Origin: Actinoallomurus bryophytorum
GTDB taxonomy: Bacteria > Actinomycetota > Actinomycetes > Streptosporangiales > Streptosporangiaceae
Direction: 5' to 3'
DNA: 64,000 bases
NCBI RefSeq assembly: GCF_006716425.1
Contig: NZ_VFOZ01000001.1
Coordinates: forward strand, 496,001 to 560,000
Shown here: in pieces, positions 25,425 to 34,356 of the stretch
Position numbering within the stretch: the first letter of the stretch is position 1
How the letters are laid out: each line of letters opens with the position of its first letter
Notes under the pieces: model-generated
What the model saw: the letters and a program-made list of their open reading frames with translations, nothing else
What the model was told of the DNA's origin: nothing
Databases searched by the model: none
Made by a program: the position numbers and the translations under genes

Positions 25425-26882
25425 TCAGCGCGGGCGTGCGGTGTTCATCACGACGCCGATCACGAGGGCGCCGGCCGCGAGGACGACGGCCGCCGTCGTG
25501 AATCCGTGGGTGAAGCCCCGTACCAGGCCCTCTTTCAGTACGAGCGGGTTCTTCGGCCGGCCGGCCAGGTAGCCGGCGGTCGCGCTGGTGGCGACCGTGT
25601 TGAGCAGGGCCACGCCGATCGAGCCGCCCACCTGCTGGGCGGTGTTCGCCATGGCGGACGCGACGCCGGCGTCCGAGGCGTTCACCTCGTGTGTCGCGTA
25701 GTTCAGCGCCGGCGCCATCACCAGGCCCATGCCGAGGCCGACCAGGAGCTGGCCCGGCAGCACGCCCGACGCGTACGAGGTGGTGGCGTCCAGGCGTGAC
25801 AGCCAGGCGAGGCCGCCCGCGGCGACGAGCAGGCCCGGCGCCATCAGGACCCGCGGCGGTACGCGGGGCAGCAGCCGGGAGGCGATGCCGCCGGCCGAGA
25901 CCAGCACGGCACCGGTCAGCGGCAGGAAGGCGATGCCCGTGCGGACCGGCGAGTATCCCTTGACCACCTGCAGGTCGTACGTGAGGAGCAGCAGCATCCC
26001 GAACATCGCGATGATCGCGACGGCCACGGCGAGGTACGCGCCGCCCCGGGTCCGGTTCAGCACCACGCGCAGCGGCAGGAGAGGACGCGCCACCCGGCTC
26101 TCGACCACCACGAAGGCCGCGAGCAGGACGACTCCGGCGATCAGCAGACCGGCGACCGGCACGGAGGCCCAGCCGTCGGACTCGGCGCGGCTGCACCCGT
26201 ACACGATGGCGACGAGTCCGAGGCCGGCCAGGAGGACCCCCGGAACGTCGAAGCGCGCGCGGGTTCCGTCGTGGTGGTCGCGAGGGAGGAAGTACCAGCC
26301 GAGCACGCAGATGACGGCGATCGGGACGTTGACGTACAGGCACCAGCGCCAGTCGAGGTACTCCGTCAGCAGCCCGCCGAGGACCAGTCCGATCGAGCCT
26401 CCGCCCGCCGCGATGGCGCCGAAGACGCCGAACGCCTTGGCCCGGTCGGCGGGGCGCGCGAAGATCACCGAGAGCAGGGAGAGCGCCGACGGGGCGAGCA
26501 GTGCGCCGAACGCGCCCTGGCACGCGCGGGCCGCCAGCAGGACCCCGAAGCCGGGTGCCGCACCGCCGAGCGCGGAGGCGCCGGCGAAGCCGAGCAGGCC
26601 GATGAGGAAGGTCCTCCGGCGCCCGGTGTAGTCGGCGATCCGCCCGCCCAGCAGAAGCAGGCCGCCGAACGCCAGCGTGTACGCGGTGATGACCCACTGG
26701 CGGTCGACGTCGGAGACGCCGAGGTCGCGCTGGGCCGACGGCAGGGCGATGTTCACGATCGTGGCGTCCAGGACGATCATCAGCTGGGCCAGGCAGATGA
26801 ACAGGAGCGCCACCCAGCGCCGGTGGACGACCGGCTCGGGCGGGACGACCGGTGCCGTACGAGTCGGGGGACGAGGGTCCAT
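25425..26882 (-). CDS. MFS efflux transporter, DHA2 (EmrB/QacA) family
   Basis: 485 residues with about 14 hydrophobic segments. It carries DHA2 signatures: VALLFICLAQLMIVLDATIVN with the TM1 acidic residue, WVITAYTLAF, motif A GGRIADYTGRRRTFL, and motif C-like GQLLVGLGMGLVMAPALN. ATG at 26882 after GGAGGCTCCC. It exports drugs or hydrophobic compounds by proton antiport. It is divergent from a TetR gene at 26983, and the 100-base gap contains two matching palindromes, so that TetR most likely represses it. Confidence 0.92.
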   Translation of the reverse strand: MDPRPPTRTAPVVPPEPVVHRRWVALLFICLAQLMIVLDATIVNIALPSAQRDLGVSDVDRQWVITAYTLAFGGLLLLGGRIADYTGRRRTFLIGLLGFAGASALGGAAPGFGVLLAARACQGAFGALLAPSALSLLSVIFARPADRAKAFGVFGAIAAGGGSIGLVLGGLLTEYLDWRWCLYVNVPIAVICVLGWYFLPRDHHDGTRARFDVPGVLLAGLGLVAIVYGCSRAESDGWASVPVAGLLIAGVVLLAAFVVVESRVARPLLPLRVVLNRTRGGAYLAVAVAIIAMFGMLLLLTYDLQVVKGYSPVRTGIAFLPLTGAVLVSAGGIASRLLPRVPPRVLMAPGLLVAAGGLAWLSRLDATTSYASGVLPGQLLVGLGMGLVMAPALNYATHEVNASDAGVASAMANTAQQVGGSIGVALLNTVATSATAGYLAGRPKNPLVLKEGLVRGFTHGFTTAAVVLAAGALVIGVVMNTARPR

Positions 26883-26897
26883 CGGGAGCCTCCATAA

Positions 26898-26968
26898 ATC
26901 GGATGTTCGTTCTATTTAGCGCAACCGTCGCACCGACCCGCCGGACTTGTCAAGAACGGACATTCGTT
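26898..26968. promoter_or_regulatory. Two matching operators in the efflux/TetR divergent region
   Basis: AACGAACATCCGAT (minus strand, 26911-26898) and AACGGACATTCGTT (plus strand, 26955-26968) fit one consensus, AACGRACATYCGWT, with AACG/CGTT dyad ends. One sits 16 bases before the efflux start, the other 15 bases before the TetR start. This is the arrangement expected for a TetR dimer repressing both genes. Confidence 0.6.
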
Positions 26969-26982
26969 TTAGTTTGAGCCCC

Positions 26983-27576
26983 ATGCCCAGAGTCAGCGAC
27001 GACCACCTCGAACGCCGCCGCCGGCAGATCCTCGACGCCGCGCGGGCCTGCTTCATCCGCAAGGGCTTCCACCAGACGTCGATGCAGGACGTCTTCGCCG
27101 AGTCGGGGCTGTCGGCCGGTGCCGTCTACCGCTACTTCAAGAGCAAGAAGGACCTCATCCACGCGATCGCCACCGAGAAGCAGGGCAGCGCCGTCGAGCT
27201 CCTGGAGGCGATCATGAAGGAGGATCCGCTCCCACCGTTCGAGGAGATCATCGAGAGGCTGATGACGCACGTGGAGTCGATCCTCGTCGACGACGGGGCC
27301 CTCCGCATCGCGCCCCAGGTCTGGGCCGAGGCACTGCACGACCCGGACTACCAGGTGATCGTCGCCGACCTCTTCAGGGGGCTGCGGTACCGGTGGACCG
27401 AGCTCGCCGAGCGCATGCGCGACGCCGGACGGCTACCGCGGGACGCCGACCCGGAGGCGGTGGGTGCGACGTTGATGTGCGTGATGCCGGGATTCGTCAT
27501 GCAGAGGCTGCTGGCCGGAGGCGTCGATGCCCGCACGCTCCGCGCGGGGTTCCACGCCCTTACCGGAGCGAGCTGA
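26983..27576 (+). CDS. TetR-family repressor of the adjacent efflux gene
   Basis: 197 residues. HTH at about residues 10-55 (RRRQILDAARACFIRKGF, MQDVFAESGLSAGAVYRYFKSKKDL), then a helical effector domain. I chose the ATG at 26983; upstream in-frame codons run through the operator. It is divergent from the DHA2 pump with shared palindromes, so pump substrate-induced release is the expected mode. Its 3-prime end overlaps the convergent dapF end by 17 bases. Confidence 0.88.
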   Translation: MPRVSDDHLERRRRQILDAARACFIRKGFHQTSMQDVFAESGLSAGAVYRYFKSKKDLIHAIATEKQGSAVELLEAIMKEDPLPPFEEIIERLMTHVESILVDDGALRIAPQVWAEALHDPDYQVIVADLFRGLRYRWTELAERMRDAGRLPRDADPEAVGATLMCVMPGFVMQRLLAGGVDARTLRAGFHALTGAS

Positions 27577-28366
27577 GGCTCAGCTCTCCCTCGGCGACCA
27601 GCACCGCGGAGCCGCGCAGGAAGCTCGTCCGGCCGTCCAGGATCACGGTGAGCGTGCCGCCGGGCACGGTGATCTCCCAGGTGCCCTCGTCCCGCCCCTC
27701 GGCGTGCGCCGCGGCGACCGCGGTCGCGACCGTGCCCGTACCGCACGAACGGGTCTCCCCCACGCCGCGTTCGTACACCCGCATCTCGATCCGGCCCGGA
27801 CCCAGCGGCCGGTACAGCTCGACGTTGACCCCGTCGGGGAAGAAGGCCGTGTCGTAGGAGGGCGCGCGGGTCAGGTCGAGGCCGGCGACGGGCTCGGTGA
27901 CCGCGCACGCGAGGTGCGGGTTGCCCATCGAGACGCCCAGCCCGTCATGCGGGTGCCCGGCCAGCAGCGCCCGGCTCTCCCCCAGCACCTCCGGTGCGCC
28001 CATGTCGACCGTGACGTCTCCGCTCGGCCCCAGGTGCACGGCGCGGACTCCGCCCCGCGTGCCGATCGACAGGTCGCCGGGTGCCGCCAGACCCGCCTCG
28101 ACCAGGTAACGGGCGAAGACCCGCGTCCCGTTGCCGCACATCTCCGCGATGCTGCCATCGGCGTTGCGGTAGTCCATGAACCACTCGGGATCGGCGTCAC
28201 GGCCGAGCGCCTTGGACCGTACGACGCGCAGCACGCCGTCCGCGCCGATGCCCGCGCGGCGATCACAGATCGCGGCGACGAGGGCGGGCGTGAGGTCGAG
28301 CGAGCCATCGGGGTCGGGCAGGATCACAAAGTCGTTCTCGGTGCCGTGCCCCTTCACGAATCGCAT
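27560..28366 (-). CDS. dapF: Diaminopimelate epimerase
   Basis: 268 residues. It interconverts LL- and meso-diaminopimelate for lysine and peptidoglycan. Both active-site cysteines are present in their motifs: NADGSIAEMCGNGTR and GVGETRSCGTGTVA. The N-terminus MRFVKGHGTENDFVIL is typical. ATG at 28366; the 5-prime end overlaps the 3-prime end of miaA by 13 bases, and miaA-dapF order is conserved in actinobacteria. hflX, which often follows, is not present here; a convergent TetR gene is found instead. Confidence 0.96.
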   Translation of the reverse strand: MRFVKGHGTENDFVILPDPDGSLDLTPALVAAICDRRAGIGADGVLRVVRSKALGRDADPEWFMDYRNADGSIAEMCGNGTRVFARYLVEAGLAAPGDLSIGTRGGVRAVHLGPSGDVTVDMGAPEVLGESRALLAGHPHDGLGVSMGNPHLACAVTEPVAGLDLTRAPSYDTAFFPDGVNVELYRPLGPGRIEMRVYERGVGETRSCGTGTVATAVAAAHAEGRDEGTWEITVPGGTLTVILDGRTSFLRGSAVLVAEGELSLSSLR

Positions 28367-29256
28367 GGCTCGATCGTATCCAGCACGCGCTGGAGCGGCG
28401 CGTCGTACCCGATCCAGCGCACACGCGGGTCGCGGCGGAACCAGGACTCCTGGCGGCGGGCGAACCTCCGGGTGGCGCGCACGGTCTCCTGCCGCGCGTG
28501 CTCCTCGCTCCACTCCCCCGACAGGAATCTCAGCACCTGCGCGTACCCGAGAGCGCGGCTCGCGGTCAGCCCGTCGCGCAGCCCGTGCGGCTCCAGGCGC
28601 CGCACCTCCTCCACCAGCCCCGCGGACCACATGCGCTCCACGCGTGTCTCGATGCGCTGGTCCAGCTCGGGACGCGGGACGGTCAGGCCGAGCTGCGTCA
28701 CGTCGTCCTCGGCGTCCTCGTAGGAGGGCATCGACGCGCTGAAGGGCCGCCCGGTCATCTCGATCACCTCCAGCGCACGGACGATCCGCCGCCCGTTGCC
28801 GGCCAGGATCGCGGCGGCCGCCACCGGATCGAGCTCGGCGAGCCGCGCGTGCAGCGCCGCGGACCCCACGTCCGCGAGCTCGGCGTCCAGCCGCGCCCGC
28901 ACCGCCGGGTCGGTGCCGGGGAAGTCCAGATCGTCGATGACCGCGCGGATGTAGAGCCCGGAACCCCCGACTAGCAGCGGGACCCGGCCGCGCTCGTGGA
29001 TCCCCGCGACCGCCTGGCGCGCCGCCCGCTGGTAGTCCGCGACGCTCGCGGTCTCCGTGACGTCCCAGATGTCCAGCAGATGGTGCGGAACGCCTTTCCG
29101 CTCCTCGGCACCGAGCTTGGCGGTCCCCACGTCCATGCCGCGGTACAGCTGCATCGAGTCGGCGTTGACCACCTCGCCGCCGAGACGCAGGGCCAGCTCC
29201 ACCGCCAGGTCGGACTTGCCCGCGGCGGTCGGTCCCACGACGGCGACGACGTTCAT
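28354..29256 (-). CDS. miaA: tRNA dimethylallyltransferase
   Basis: 300 residues. It adds a dimethylallyl group to A37 of tRNAs reading UNN codons, the substrate for MiaB encoded nearby. The P-loop VVGPTAAGKSDLAVE is at residues 5-20 and NADSMQLYRGMDVGTAK follows. Also present are the family segments GSGLYIRAVIDDLDFPGTDP and RRFARRQESWFRRD. I use the ATG at 29256; a GTG at 29295 would add 13 unconserved residues. Overlaps dapF. Confidence 0.95.
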   Translation of the reverse strand: MNVVAVVGPTAAGKSDLAVELALRLGGEVVNADSMQLYRGMDVGTAKLGAEERKGVPHHLLDIWDVTETASVADYQRAARQAVAGIHERGRVPLLVGGSGLYIRAVIDDLDFPGTDPAVRARLDAELADVGSAALHARLAELDPVAAAAILAGNGRRIVRALEVIEMTGRPFSASMPSYEDAEDDVTQLGLTVPRPELDQRIETRVERMWSAGLVEEVRRLEPHGLRDGLTASRALGYAQVLRFLSGEWSEEHARQETVRATRRFARRQESWFRRDPRVRWIGYDAPLQRVLDTIEPCDS

Positions 29257-29381
29257 GGTGGCCAGAGCGCTGTGGGGAATGGTTCCCGTATTCACACGCT
29301 AATTCTGGCCCCACCACGGGTATGGCTCCGCACACACGGCACCGGACGTCGGTGCCCGACGAGACCGGCAGGGGAAATCCC

Positions 29382-29579
29382 ATGTCCATCATGGACAAAA
29401 TGAAGGACCTCCTCGGCAAGCACGGCGACAAGGTCGACAAGGTCGTCGAGAAGGCCGGCGACGTGGTCGACCAGAAGACCGGCGGCAAGTACGCCGACAA
29501 GGTCGACAAGGCCCAGGAGCAGGCCAGGCGCACCGCGGACAAGTGGGGCGAGGAAGGGCGGCAGCAGCCTAGGCCTTGA
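29382..29579 (+). CDS. Small Rv0909-like antitoxin-family protein
   Basis: 65 residues, highly charged and helical, Lys/Asp-rich with repeated DKVDK and KAGD units. It begins MSIMDKMKDLLGKHGDKVDK. It resembles small actinobacterial proteins annotated as antitoxins of the Rv0909 type, usually found between miaA and miaB in this lineage. ATG at 29382 after GGCAGGGGAAA. No toxin gene is adjacent, so a toxin-antitoxin role is doubtful; a nucleic-acid or structural role is equally possible. Its end overlaps the convergent gene by 11 bases. Confidence 0.7.
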   Translation: MSIMDKMKDLLGKHGDKVDKVVEKAGDVVDQKTGGKYADKVDKAQEQARRTADKWGEEGRQQPRP

Positions 29580-30237
29580 CCCAGCTCGCGACGAGATAAC
29601 CGACACCGTACGGCGCCTCGTCCGCGAGGATCTCACCGGTGAGGCGGGCGCCCCGCGCCGCGCCCGCGAGCACCTGCCAGGGTGCCCGGCCCGCCGCCAG
29701 GAGTTCGGCGGCCACGGTCGCGTCGAGACGGGCCAGTGCGCCGGTGTCCGCCTCCGCCAGGGCGCGTGCCACGCCCGCGTCGAAACCTTCGGCACGCTCG
29801 TCCAGGTAACCGGGCGCGCGTTCGGTACGGCACGCGCTGCCGTCGCCCATCACCAGCAGCGCGACGCTCCCGGCCAGCCCGGCGAGCTCCTCGCCGAGCC
29901 TCGCGCACGACTCCGCCGGGGCGTCCTGCGCGACGGCACGGTAGAGGGCCGGGCGTTCGCCGAGCAGCCAGCGGCCGATCGTCAGCGACAGCGGGAGCAC
30001 CGGATCACCGCTGCCCACCGTGATGTCGGGACCGTACGGTCTCAGGCTCCCCGCCGCGTCGCCGCCGAAGTCGCGGGTCAGCGGCCCCGAGCCGACCACG
30101 ACGACCAGATCGCCGCTCAGGCGGCGTACGGCCTCGGCGCACGCGGCACGCAGGCCGTCCAGCTCGGGCGCGGCACCGCCGGCGACCTGTGGCACGAGCA
30201 ACGGCGGATGCGGGCACACCGCGGCCGAGGTCAGCAC
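29569..30237 (-). CDS. Class III extradiol dioxygenase-like protein
   Basis: 222 residues. The N-terminus MLTSAAVCPHPPLLVP and segments VVVVGSGPLTRDFGG and LLVMGDGSACRTERAPGYLDERA match the LigB/MEMO-like extradiol superfamily found next to miaB in actinobacteria. Such proteins bind Fe or other metal in true dioxygenases, but the activity of this branch is unknown. GTG at 30237, 5 bases after the miaB stop, so it is in the miaB transcription unit. Confidence 0.75.
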   Translation of the reverse strand: MLTSAAVCPHPPLLVPQVAGGAAPELDGLRAACAEAVRRLSGDLVVVVGSGPLTRDFGGDAAGSLRPYGPDITVGSGDPVLPLSLTIGRWLLGERPALYRAVAQDAPAESCARLGEELAGLAGSVALLVMGDGSACRTERAPGYLDERAEGFDAGVARALAEADTGALARLDATVAAELLAAGRAPWQVLAGAARGARLTGEILADEAPYGVGYLVASWVKA

Positions 30238-30241
30238 GTGG

Positions 30242-31735
30242 TCAGCGGCAGGACGGCGCGGAGGGCGCGGCGGAGGGCCTGCCGATCCCGGGCATGCCGA
30301 GCGAGACTCCCTTGGACGACGCCGCAGGCTCGGCCATACGCCTCTCCCAGGCGTCGCCCGCGGGGGTGCGCCGTACGCCGCGCACCGGGCCGTCGGCGAC
30401 CAGGTGGTGCGGCGCCGCGTACGTGACGTCGACGGTCACCACGTCACCGGGCCGTGCGGTCTCCACGGCGGTGAAGTGGACGAGACGGTTGTCGGGGGCA
30501 CGGCCGGACATGCGGTGAGTGCGTCCGTCCTTGCGGCCCTCGCCCTCGGCCACCAGCACCTCGAGGGTGCGGCCGAGCTGCCGTTTGTTCTCCTCCCAGG
30601 AGATCTCCTCCTGCAGCGCCACCAGGCGTTCGTACCGCTCCTGCACGACCTTCTTGGGCACCTGTCCGTCCATGTCGGCCGCCGGAGTGCCGGGCCGCTT
30701 GGAGTACTGGAAGGTGAACGCGCTGGAGAACCTCGCCTCGCGTACGACGTGGAGGGTCTGCTGGAAGTCCTCCTCGGTCTCGCCCGGGAAGCCCACGATG
30801 ATGTCGGTGGTGATGGCGGCGTCCGGAATGGCGGCGCGGACCCGCTCGATGATGCCGAGGTAGCGCTCCTGGCGGTACGAGCGACGCATGGCCTTGAGCA
30901 CGGGATCGGAGCCGGACTGCAGCGGCATGTGCAGGGACGGCATCACGTTGGGCGTCTCGGCCATCGCGGCGATCACGTCGTCGGTGAAGTCGCGCGGATG
31001 CGGCGAGGTGAAGCGCACCCGCTCCAGGCCCTCGACGCCGCCGCAGGCGCGCAGCAGGTCCGCGAACGCGCCCCGATCGCCGAACTCCGCGCCGTAGGAG
31101 TTGACGTTCTGCCCCAGCAGGGTGATCTCCAGGACGCCCTCGGCGACGAGCGCCTCGATCTCGGCGAGGATCTCGCCGGGCCGGCGGTCGGTCTCCTTGC
31201 CGCGCAGCGACGGGACGATGCAGAAGGTGCAGGTGTTGTTGCAGCCGACCGAGATCGAGACCCACGCGGCGTACGGGGACTCGCGCCGCGTCGGCAGGGT
31301 GCTGGGGAACGCCTCCAGCGACTCCTTGATCTCGACCTGGGCCGCTTCCTGGACGCGCGCGCGTTCGAGCAGCACCGGCAGCGAGCCGATGTTGTGCGTG
31401 CCGAACACCACGTCCACCCAGGGGGCCCGCCGCACGATCGTGTCGCGGTCCTTCTGCGCCAGGCAGCCGCCGACGGCGATCTGCATGCCGGCGTGGCCCT
31501 CCTTGACGGGCCGCAGGTGCCCGAGGTTGCCATAGAGCCGGTTGTCGGCGTTCTCGCGTACGGCACAGGTGTTGAACACGACGACGTCGGGTGTCGCTCC
31601 GTCGTCGGCGCGTGCGTATCCGGCGTCCTCGAGGAGCCCGGCCAGCCGCTCGGAGTCGTGGACGTTCATCTGGCACCCGTACGTGCGAATCTCATAGGTA
31701 CGGGTGTGGTCGTCGAATGTCGTGGGCGCGTTCAT
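30242..31735 (-). CDS. miaB: tRNA-2-methylthio-N6-dimethylallyladenosine synthase
   Basis: 497 residues, a radical-SAM methylthiotransferase acting on MiaA-modified A37 of tRNA. Three N-terminal cysteines bind the auxiliary cluster ([38 protein letters not shown]). The radical-SAM CxxxCxxC motif is [11 protein letters not shown]. The C-terminal TRAM domain occupies about residues 375-445. About 45 low-complexity residues follow (ending [10 protein letters not shown]). Divergent from gluA with a 165-base gap. It shares a strand with the genes downstream to dapF. Confidence 0.96.
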   Translation of the reverse strand: MNAPTTFDDHTRTYEIRTYGCQMNVHDSERLAGLLEDAGYARADDGATPDVVVFNTCAVRENADNRLYGNLGHLRPVKEGHAGMQIAVGGCLAQKDRDTIVRRAPWVDVVFGTHNIGSLPVLLERARVQEAAQVEIKESLEAFPSTLPTRRESPYAAWVSISVGCNNTCTFCIVPSLRGKETDRRPGEILAEIEALVAEGVLEITLLGQNVNSYGAEFGDRGAFADLLRACGGVEGLERVRFTSPHPRDFTDDVIAAMAETPNVMPSLHMPLQSGSDPVLKAMRRSYRQERYLGIIERVRAAIPDAAITTDIIVGFPGETEEDFQQTLHVVREARFSSAFTFQYSKRPGTPAADMDGQVPKKVVQERYERLVALQEEISWEENKRQLGRTLEVLVAEGEGRKDGRTHRMSGRAPDNRLVHFTAVETARPGDVVTVDVTYAAPHHLVADGPVRGVRRTPAGDAWERRMAEPAASSKGVSLGMPGIGRPSAAPSAPSCR

Positions 31736-31900
31736 CTCAAGAAGAAAGGGTACGCGCGCTCGGCACCTCTACGGGACCGTTGATCGGGCGAATCGTCCCG
31801 ATGAGGCCTATGACCGGAGGAACGGCAGGGAGCGCAACGTGATCGGATCGGTATATCAGATGACTGTTAGTGTTCTTCGCATGACGTACGCTTTGCGGGC

Positions 31901-32683
31901 ATGACCGACAGCGGCAAGGCGGCCCAGGAGGCCGAGGTGAGTGGCGGCGGACCGCTCGTAGTACTTGAGAACGTCAACAAGTACTTCGGTGAATTGCACG
32001 TCCTGAAGGACATCGACCTCACCATCCATCGTGGCGAGGTCGTGGTCGTGATCGGGCCGTCCGGCGGCGGCAAGTCCACGTTGTGCCGCGCCATCAACCG
32101 GCTTGAGCCGATCGACGACGGGACCATCCGTATCGACGGGCAGCCGCTGCCCGAAGACGGCAAGGAGCTCGCTCAGCTCAGGGCTGACGTCGGCATGGTC
32201 TTTCAGTCATTCAATCTGTTCGCGCACAAGACGATCCTCCAGAACGTCACTCTCGGGCCGACGAAGGTCAAGAAGCTCGGCGCCGCCGAGGCCGAGCAGC
32301 ACGCGATGGAACTCCTCGAACGCGTCGGCATCGCCAGCCAGGCGGAGAAGTACCCGGCGCAGCTGTCGGGCGGCCAGCAGCAGCGGGCCGCGATCGCACG
32401 CGCGCTCGCCATGCGGCCGAAGGTGATGCTCTTCGACGAGCCCACTTCCGCGCTCGATCCCGAAATGATCAAAGAAGTGCTCGATGTGATGACGAACCTC
32501 GCCTCCGAGGGAATGACGATGGTCGTGGTGACCCACGAAATGGGATTCGCCCGCGCCTCGGCCAACAAAGTGGTCTTCATGGCCGATGGTCAGATCATCG
32601 AGGAGAACACCCCGGAAGAGTTCTTCACAAATGCTCGAAGCGATCGCGCAAAGGATTTCCTTTCCAAGATCCTGACGCACTGA
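31901..32683 (+). CDS. gluA: Glutamate ABC transporter ATPase
   Basis: 260 residues, polar amino-acid ABC ATPase. Walker [10 protein letters not shown] at about residue 49, Q-loop [14 protein letters not shown], signature LSGGQQQR, Walker [15 protein letters not shown] and H-loop [11 protein letters not shown]. First gene of gluABCD, whose position between miaB and the rny-recX-recA block is conserved in actinomycetes. ATG at 31901; no strong ribosome-binding site precedes it, so a short leader or leaderless mRNA is possible. Confidence 0.93.
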   Translation: MTDSGKAAQEAEVSGGGPLVVLENVNKYFGELHVLKDIDLTIHRGEVVVVIGPSGGGKSTLCRAINRLEPIDDGTIRIDGQPLPEDGKELAQLRADVGMVFQSFNLFAHKTILQNVTLGPTKVKKLGAAEAEQHAMELLERVGIASQAEKYPAQLSGGQQQRAAIARALAMRPKVMLFDEPTSALDPEMIKEVLDVMTNLASEGMTMVVVTHEMGFARASANKVVFMADGQIIEENTPEEFFTNARSDRAKDFLSKILTH

Positions 32684-32738
32684 ATGTATTGAACTCGCCG
32701 GCCGACTCTCGGTTCCGGCTTGAAAGCAGAGGAAGATC

Positions 32739-33596
32739 ATGCGAGTACGTCACTTCGGCGTCGCCGTCGCCGCTCTGGCCGTCGCCACGATGGGCATTTC
32801 CGGCTGTGGCGCCAAGAAGGCCGGGTCGGTCGTCGACAAGGCCAAGAACGACAAGAAGCTCACGATCGGGGTGAAGTTCGACCAGCCGGGCATCGGCCTG
32901 AAGAAGCCCGACGGCACCGTCGAGGGCTTCGACGTCGACGTCGCCAAGTACATCGCCGGCAAGCTCGGCGTGACGGAGAAGAACATCACCTGGAAAGAGA
33001 CGATCTCGGCCAACCGCGAGTCGTTCCTCAAGAACGGCAGCGACGACCTCGTCCTCGCCAGCTACTCCATCACCGCCGCGCGGCTGCCGCTGGTCACCTT
33101 CGGCGGCCCGTACCTCATCCCGCACCAGGACATCCTGGTCCGCGGCGACGACACCTCGATCAAGACGTTCGCCGACCTCAAGGGCAAGCGGGTCTGCCAG
33201 GTCTCCGGTTCGAACTCCTGGAAGAACCTCACCGACGGCACGAACAAGTTCAACCAGAAGGTCGCGATCAAGCTCGTGCCGGCCAACGCGTACGAGGAGT
33301 GCATCACCAAGCTCAAGGGTGGCTCGCTCGACGCGATCTCCACCGACAGCACCATTCTCGCCGGCTACGCCGCCCGTGAGGGCACCGCGGTCAAGGTCGA
33401 CAACGTGCCGTTCACCGACGAGAAGTACGGCGTCGGCATCAAGAAGGGCGATGTCAAGACCTGCAACGCGGTCAACAAGGCGATCACCGAGATGTACGCC
33501 GACGGCACCGCCAAGAAGCTGGTCGACAAATGGTTCACCCCGGAACACCTGCAGTTCGACACCAGCAAGCCCCCGGCTTTCCAGGGCTGCAGCTGA
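32739..33596 (+). CDS. gluB: Glutamate-binding lipoprotein
   Basis: 285 residues. Signal peptide MRVRHFGVAVAALAVATMG with lipobox ISGC anchors it on the outer face of the membrane. The family-3 solute-binding fold shows GVKFDQPGIGLKKPDGTVEG, FDVDVAKYIAGKLGV, and a Cys pair (RVCQVSGS and ECITK) that probably forms a disulfide. ATG at 32739 after AGAGGAAG. A strong hairpin follows the gene, fitting higher expression of the binding protein than of the permeases. Confidence 0.93.
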   Translation: MRVRHFGVAVAALAVATMGISGCGAKKAGSVVDKAKNDKKLTIGVKFDQPGIGLKKPDGTVEGFDVDVAKYIAGKLGVTEKNITWKETISANRESFLKNGSDDLVLASYSITAARLPLVTFGGPYLIPHQDILVRGDDTSIKTFADLKGKRVCQVSGSNSWKNLTDGTNKFNQKVAIKLVPANAYEECITKLKGGSLDAISTDSTILAGYAAREGTAVKVDNVPFTDEKYGVGIKKGDVKTCNAVNKAITEMYADGTAKKLVDKWFTPEHLQFDTSKPPAFQGCS

Positions 33597-33614
33597 GCCG
33601 AAGCACCCGATAGA

Positions 33615-33644
33615 GCGCCGGTGAGCCTCCGTGCTCACCGGCGC
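33615..33644 (+). promoter_or_regulatory. Intercistronic hairpin between gluB and gluC
   Basis: GCGCCGGTGAGC, a 6-base loop, then GCTCACCGGCGC: a perfect 12-bp stem starting 19 bases after the gluB stop and ending 22 bases before the gluC start. No T-tract. Typical of RNA-stabilising or partial-termination hairpins after binding-protein genes. Confidence 0.75.
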
Positions 33645-33666
33645 CGTCTCGATCCGGTGGAGACCC

Positions 33667-34356
33667 ATGAATTTCCACGCGCTGTTGGACTTCAGTCCAC
33701 TGCAGCAAGAATTCGGCACCATCATGAAGGCGTTCTGGGGGACGGTCCGGCTCGCCCTCGTAACGGGCATCGGTGCGATGATCTTCGGCACGGTGCTCGC
33801 CGCGATGCGGGTCTCCCCGACCCCGGTGCTGCGCGCGGCCGGCGCCCTCTACGTCTACATTTTCCGTAACACCCCGCTGACGCTGATCCTGTTGTTCTGC
33901 AGCCTCGGCCTGAGCGACACGTTGAGGCTCCACATCTCCGAGGACCCGGGCACCAACGGCTTCTGGCTGGCGGCGATCGGCATGACGATCTACACCTCGT
34001 CGTTCGTCTGCGAGTCGCTTCGGGCGGGCATCAACACCGTCCCGCTCGGCCAGGCCGAGGCGGCCCGCTCGATCGGGCTGACCTTCACCCAGTCCCTGCG
34101 CCTCGTCGTGCTGCCGCAGGCGTTCCGCGCGGTGGTGGCCCCGCTGGGCAGCGTCTTCATCGCAATGATCAAAAACACCACGATCGCGCTCGCCGCGGGC
34201 TACTTCGAGGCGTCGGCCCAGATGAAGCAGATGTTCGACACGTACGGCGGCACCATCCCGATCTTCATCGGGTTCGCGGTCGGGTTCATGGTGCTGACCC
34301 TCCCGACCGGGTTCTTCTTCGGCTGGCTCTCCAAGCGACTGGCGGTGGCGCGATGA
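33667..34356 (+). CDS. gluC: Glutamate ABC permease GluC
   Basis: 229 residues, HisM-type permease with about five TMs. The EAA loop is INTVPLGQAEAARSIGLTF near residue 122. Also typical are the segments YVYIFRNTPLTLILLF and IKNTTIALAAGYFEA. I chose the ATG at 33667 after GGTGGAG; an upstream reading starts inside the hairpin. Its stop overlaps the gluD start (ATGA). Confidence 0.92.
   Translation: MNFHALLDFSPLQQEFGTIMKAFWGTVRLALVTGIGAMIFGTVLAAMRVSPTPVLRAAGALYVYIFRNTPLTLILLFCSLGLSDTLRLHISEDPGTNGFWLAAIGMTIYTSSFVCESLRAGINTVPLGQAEAARSIGLTFTQSLRLVVLPQAFRAVVAPLGSVFIAMIKNTTIALAAGYFEASAQMKQMFDTYGGTIPIFIGFAVGFMVLTLPTGFFFGWLSKRLAVAR

Noticed and set aside
29382-30237. Toxin-antitoxin pair of the small Rv0909-like protein with the convergent gene
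   Set aside because: The neighbour is an extradiol-type protein on the other strand; no toxin fold is seen.
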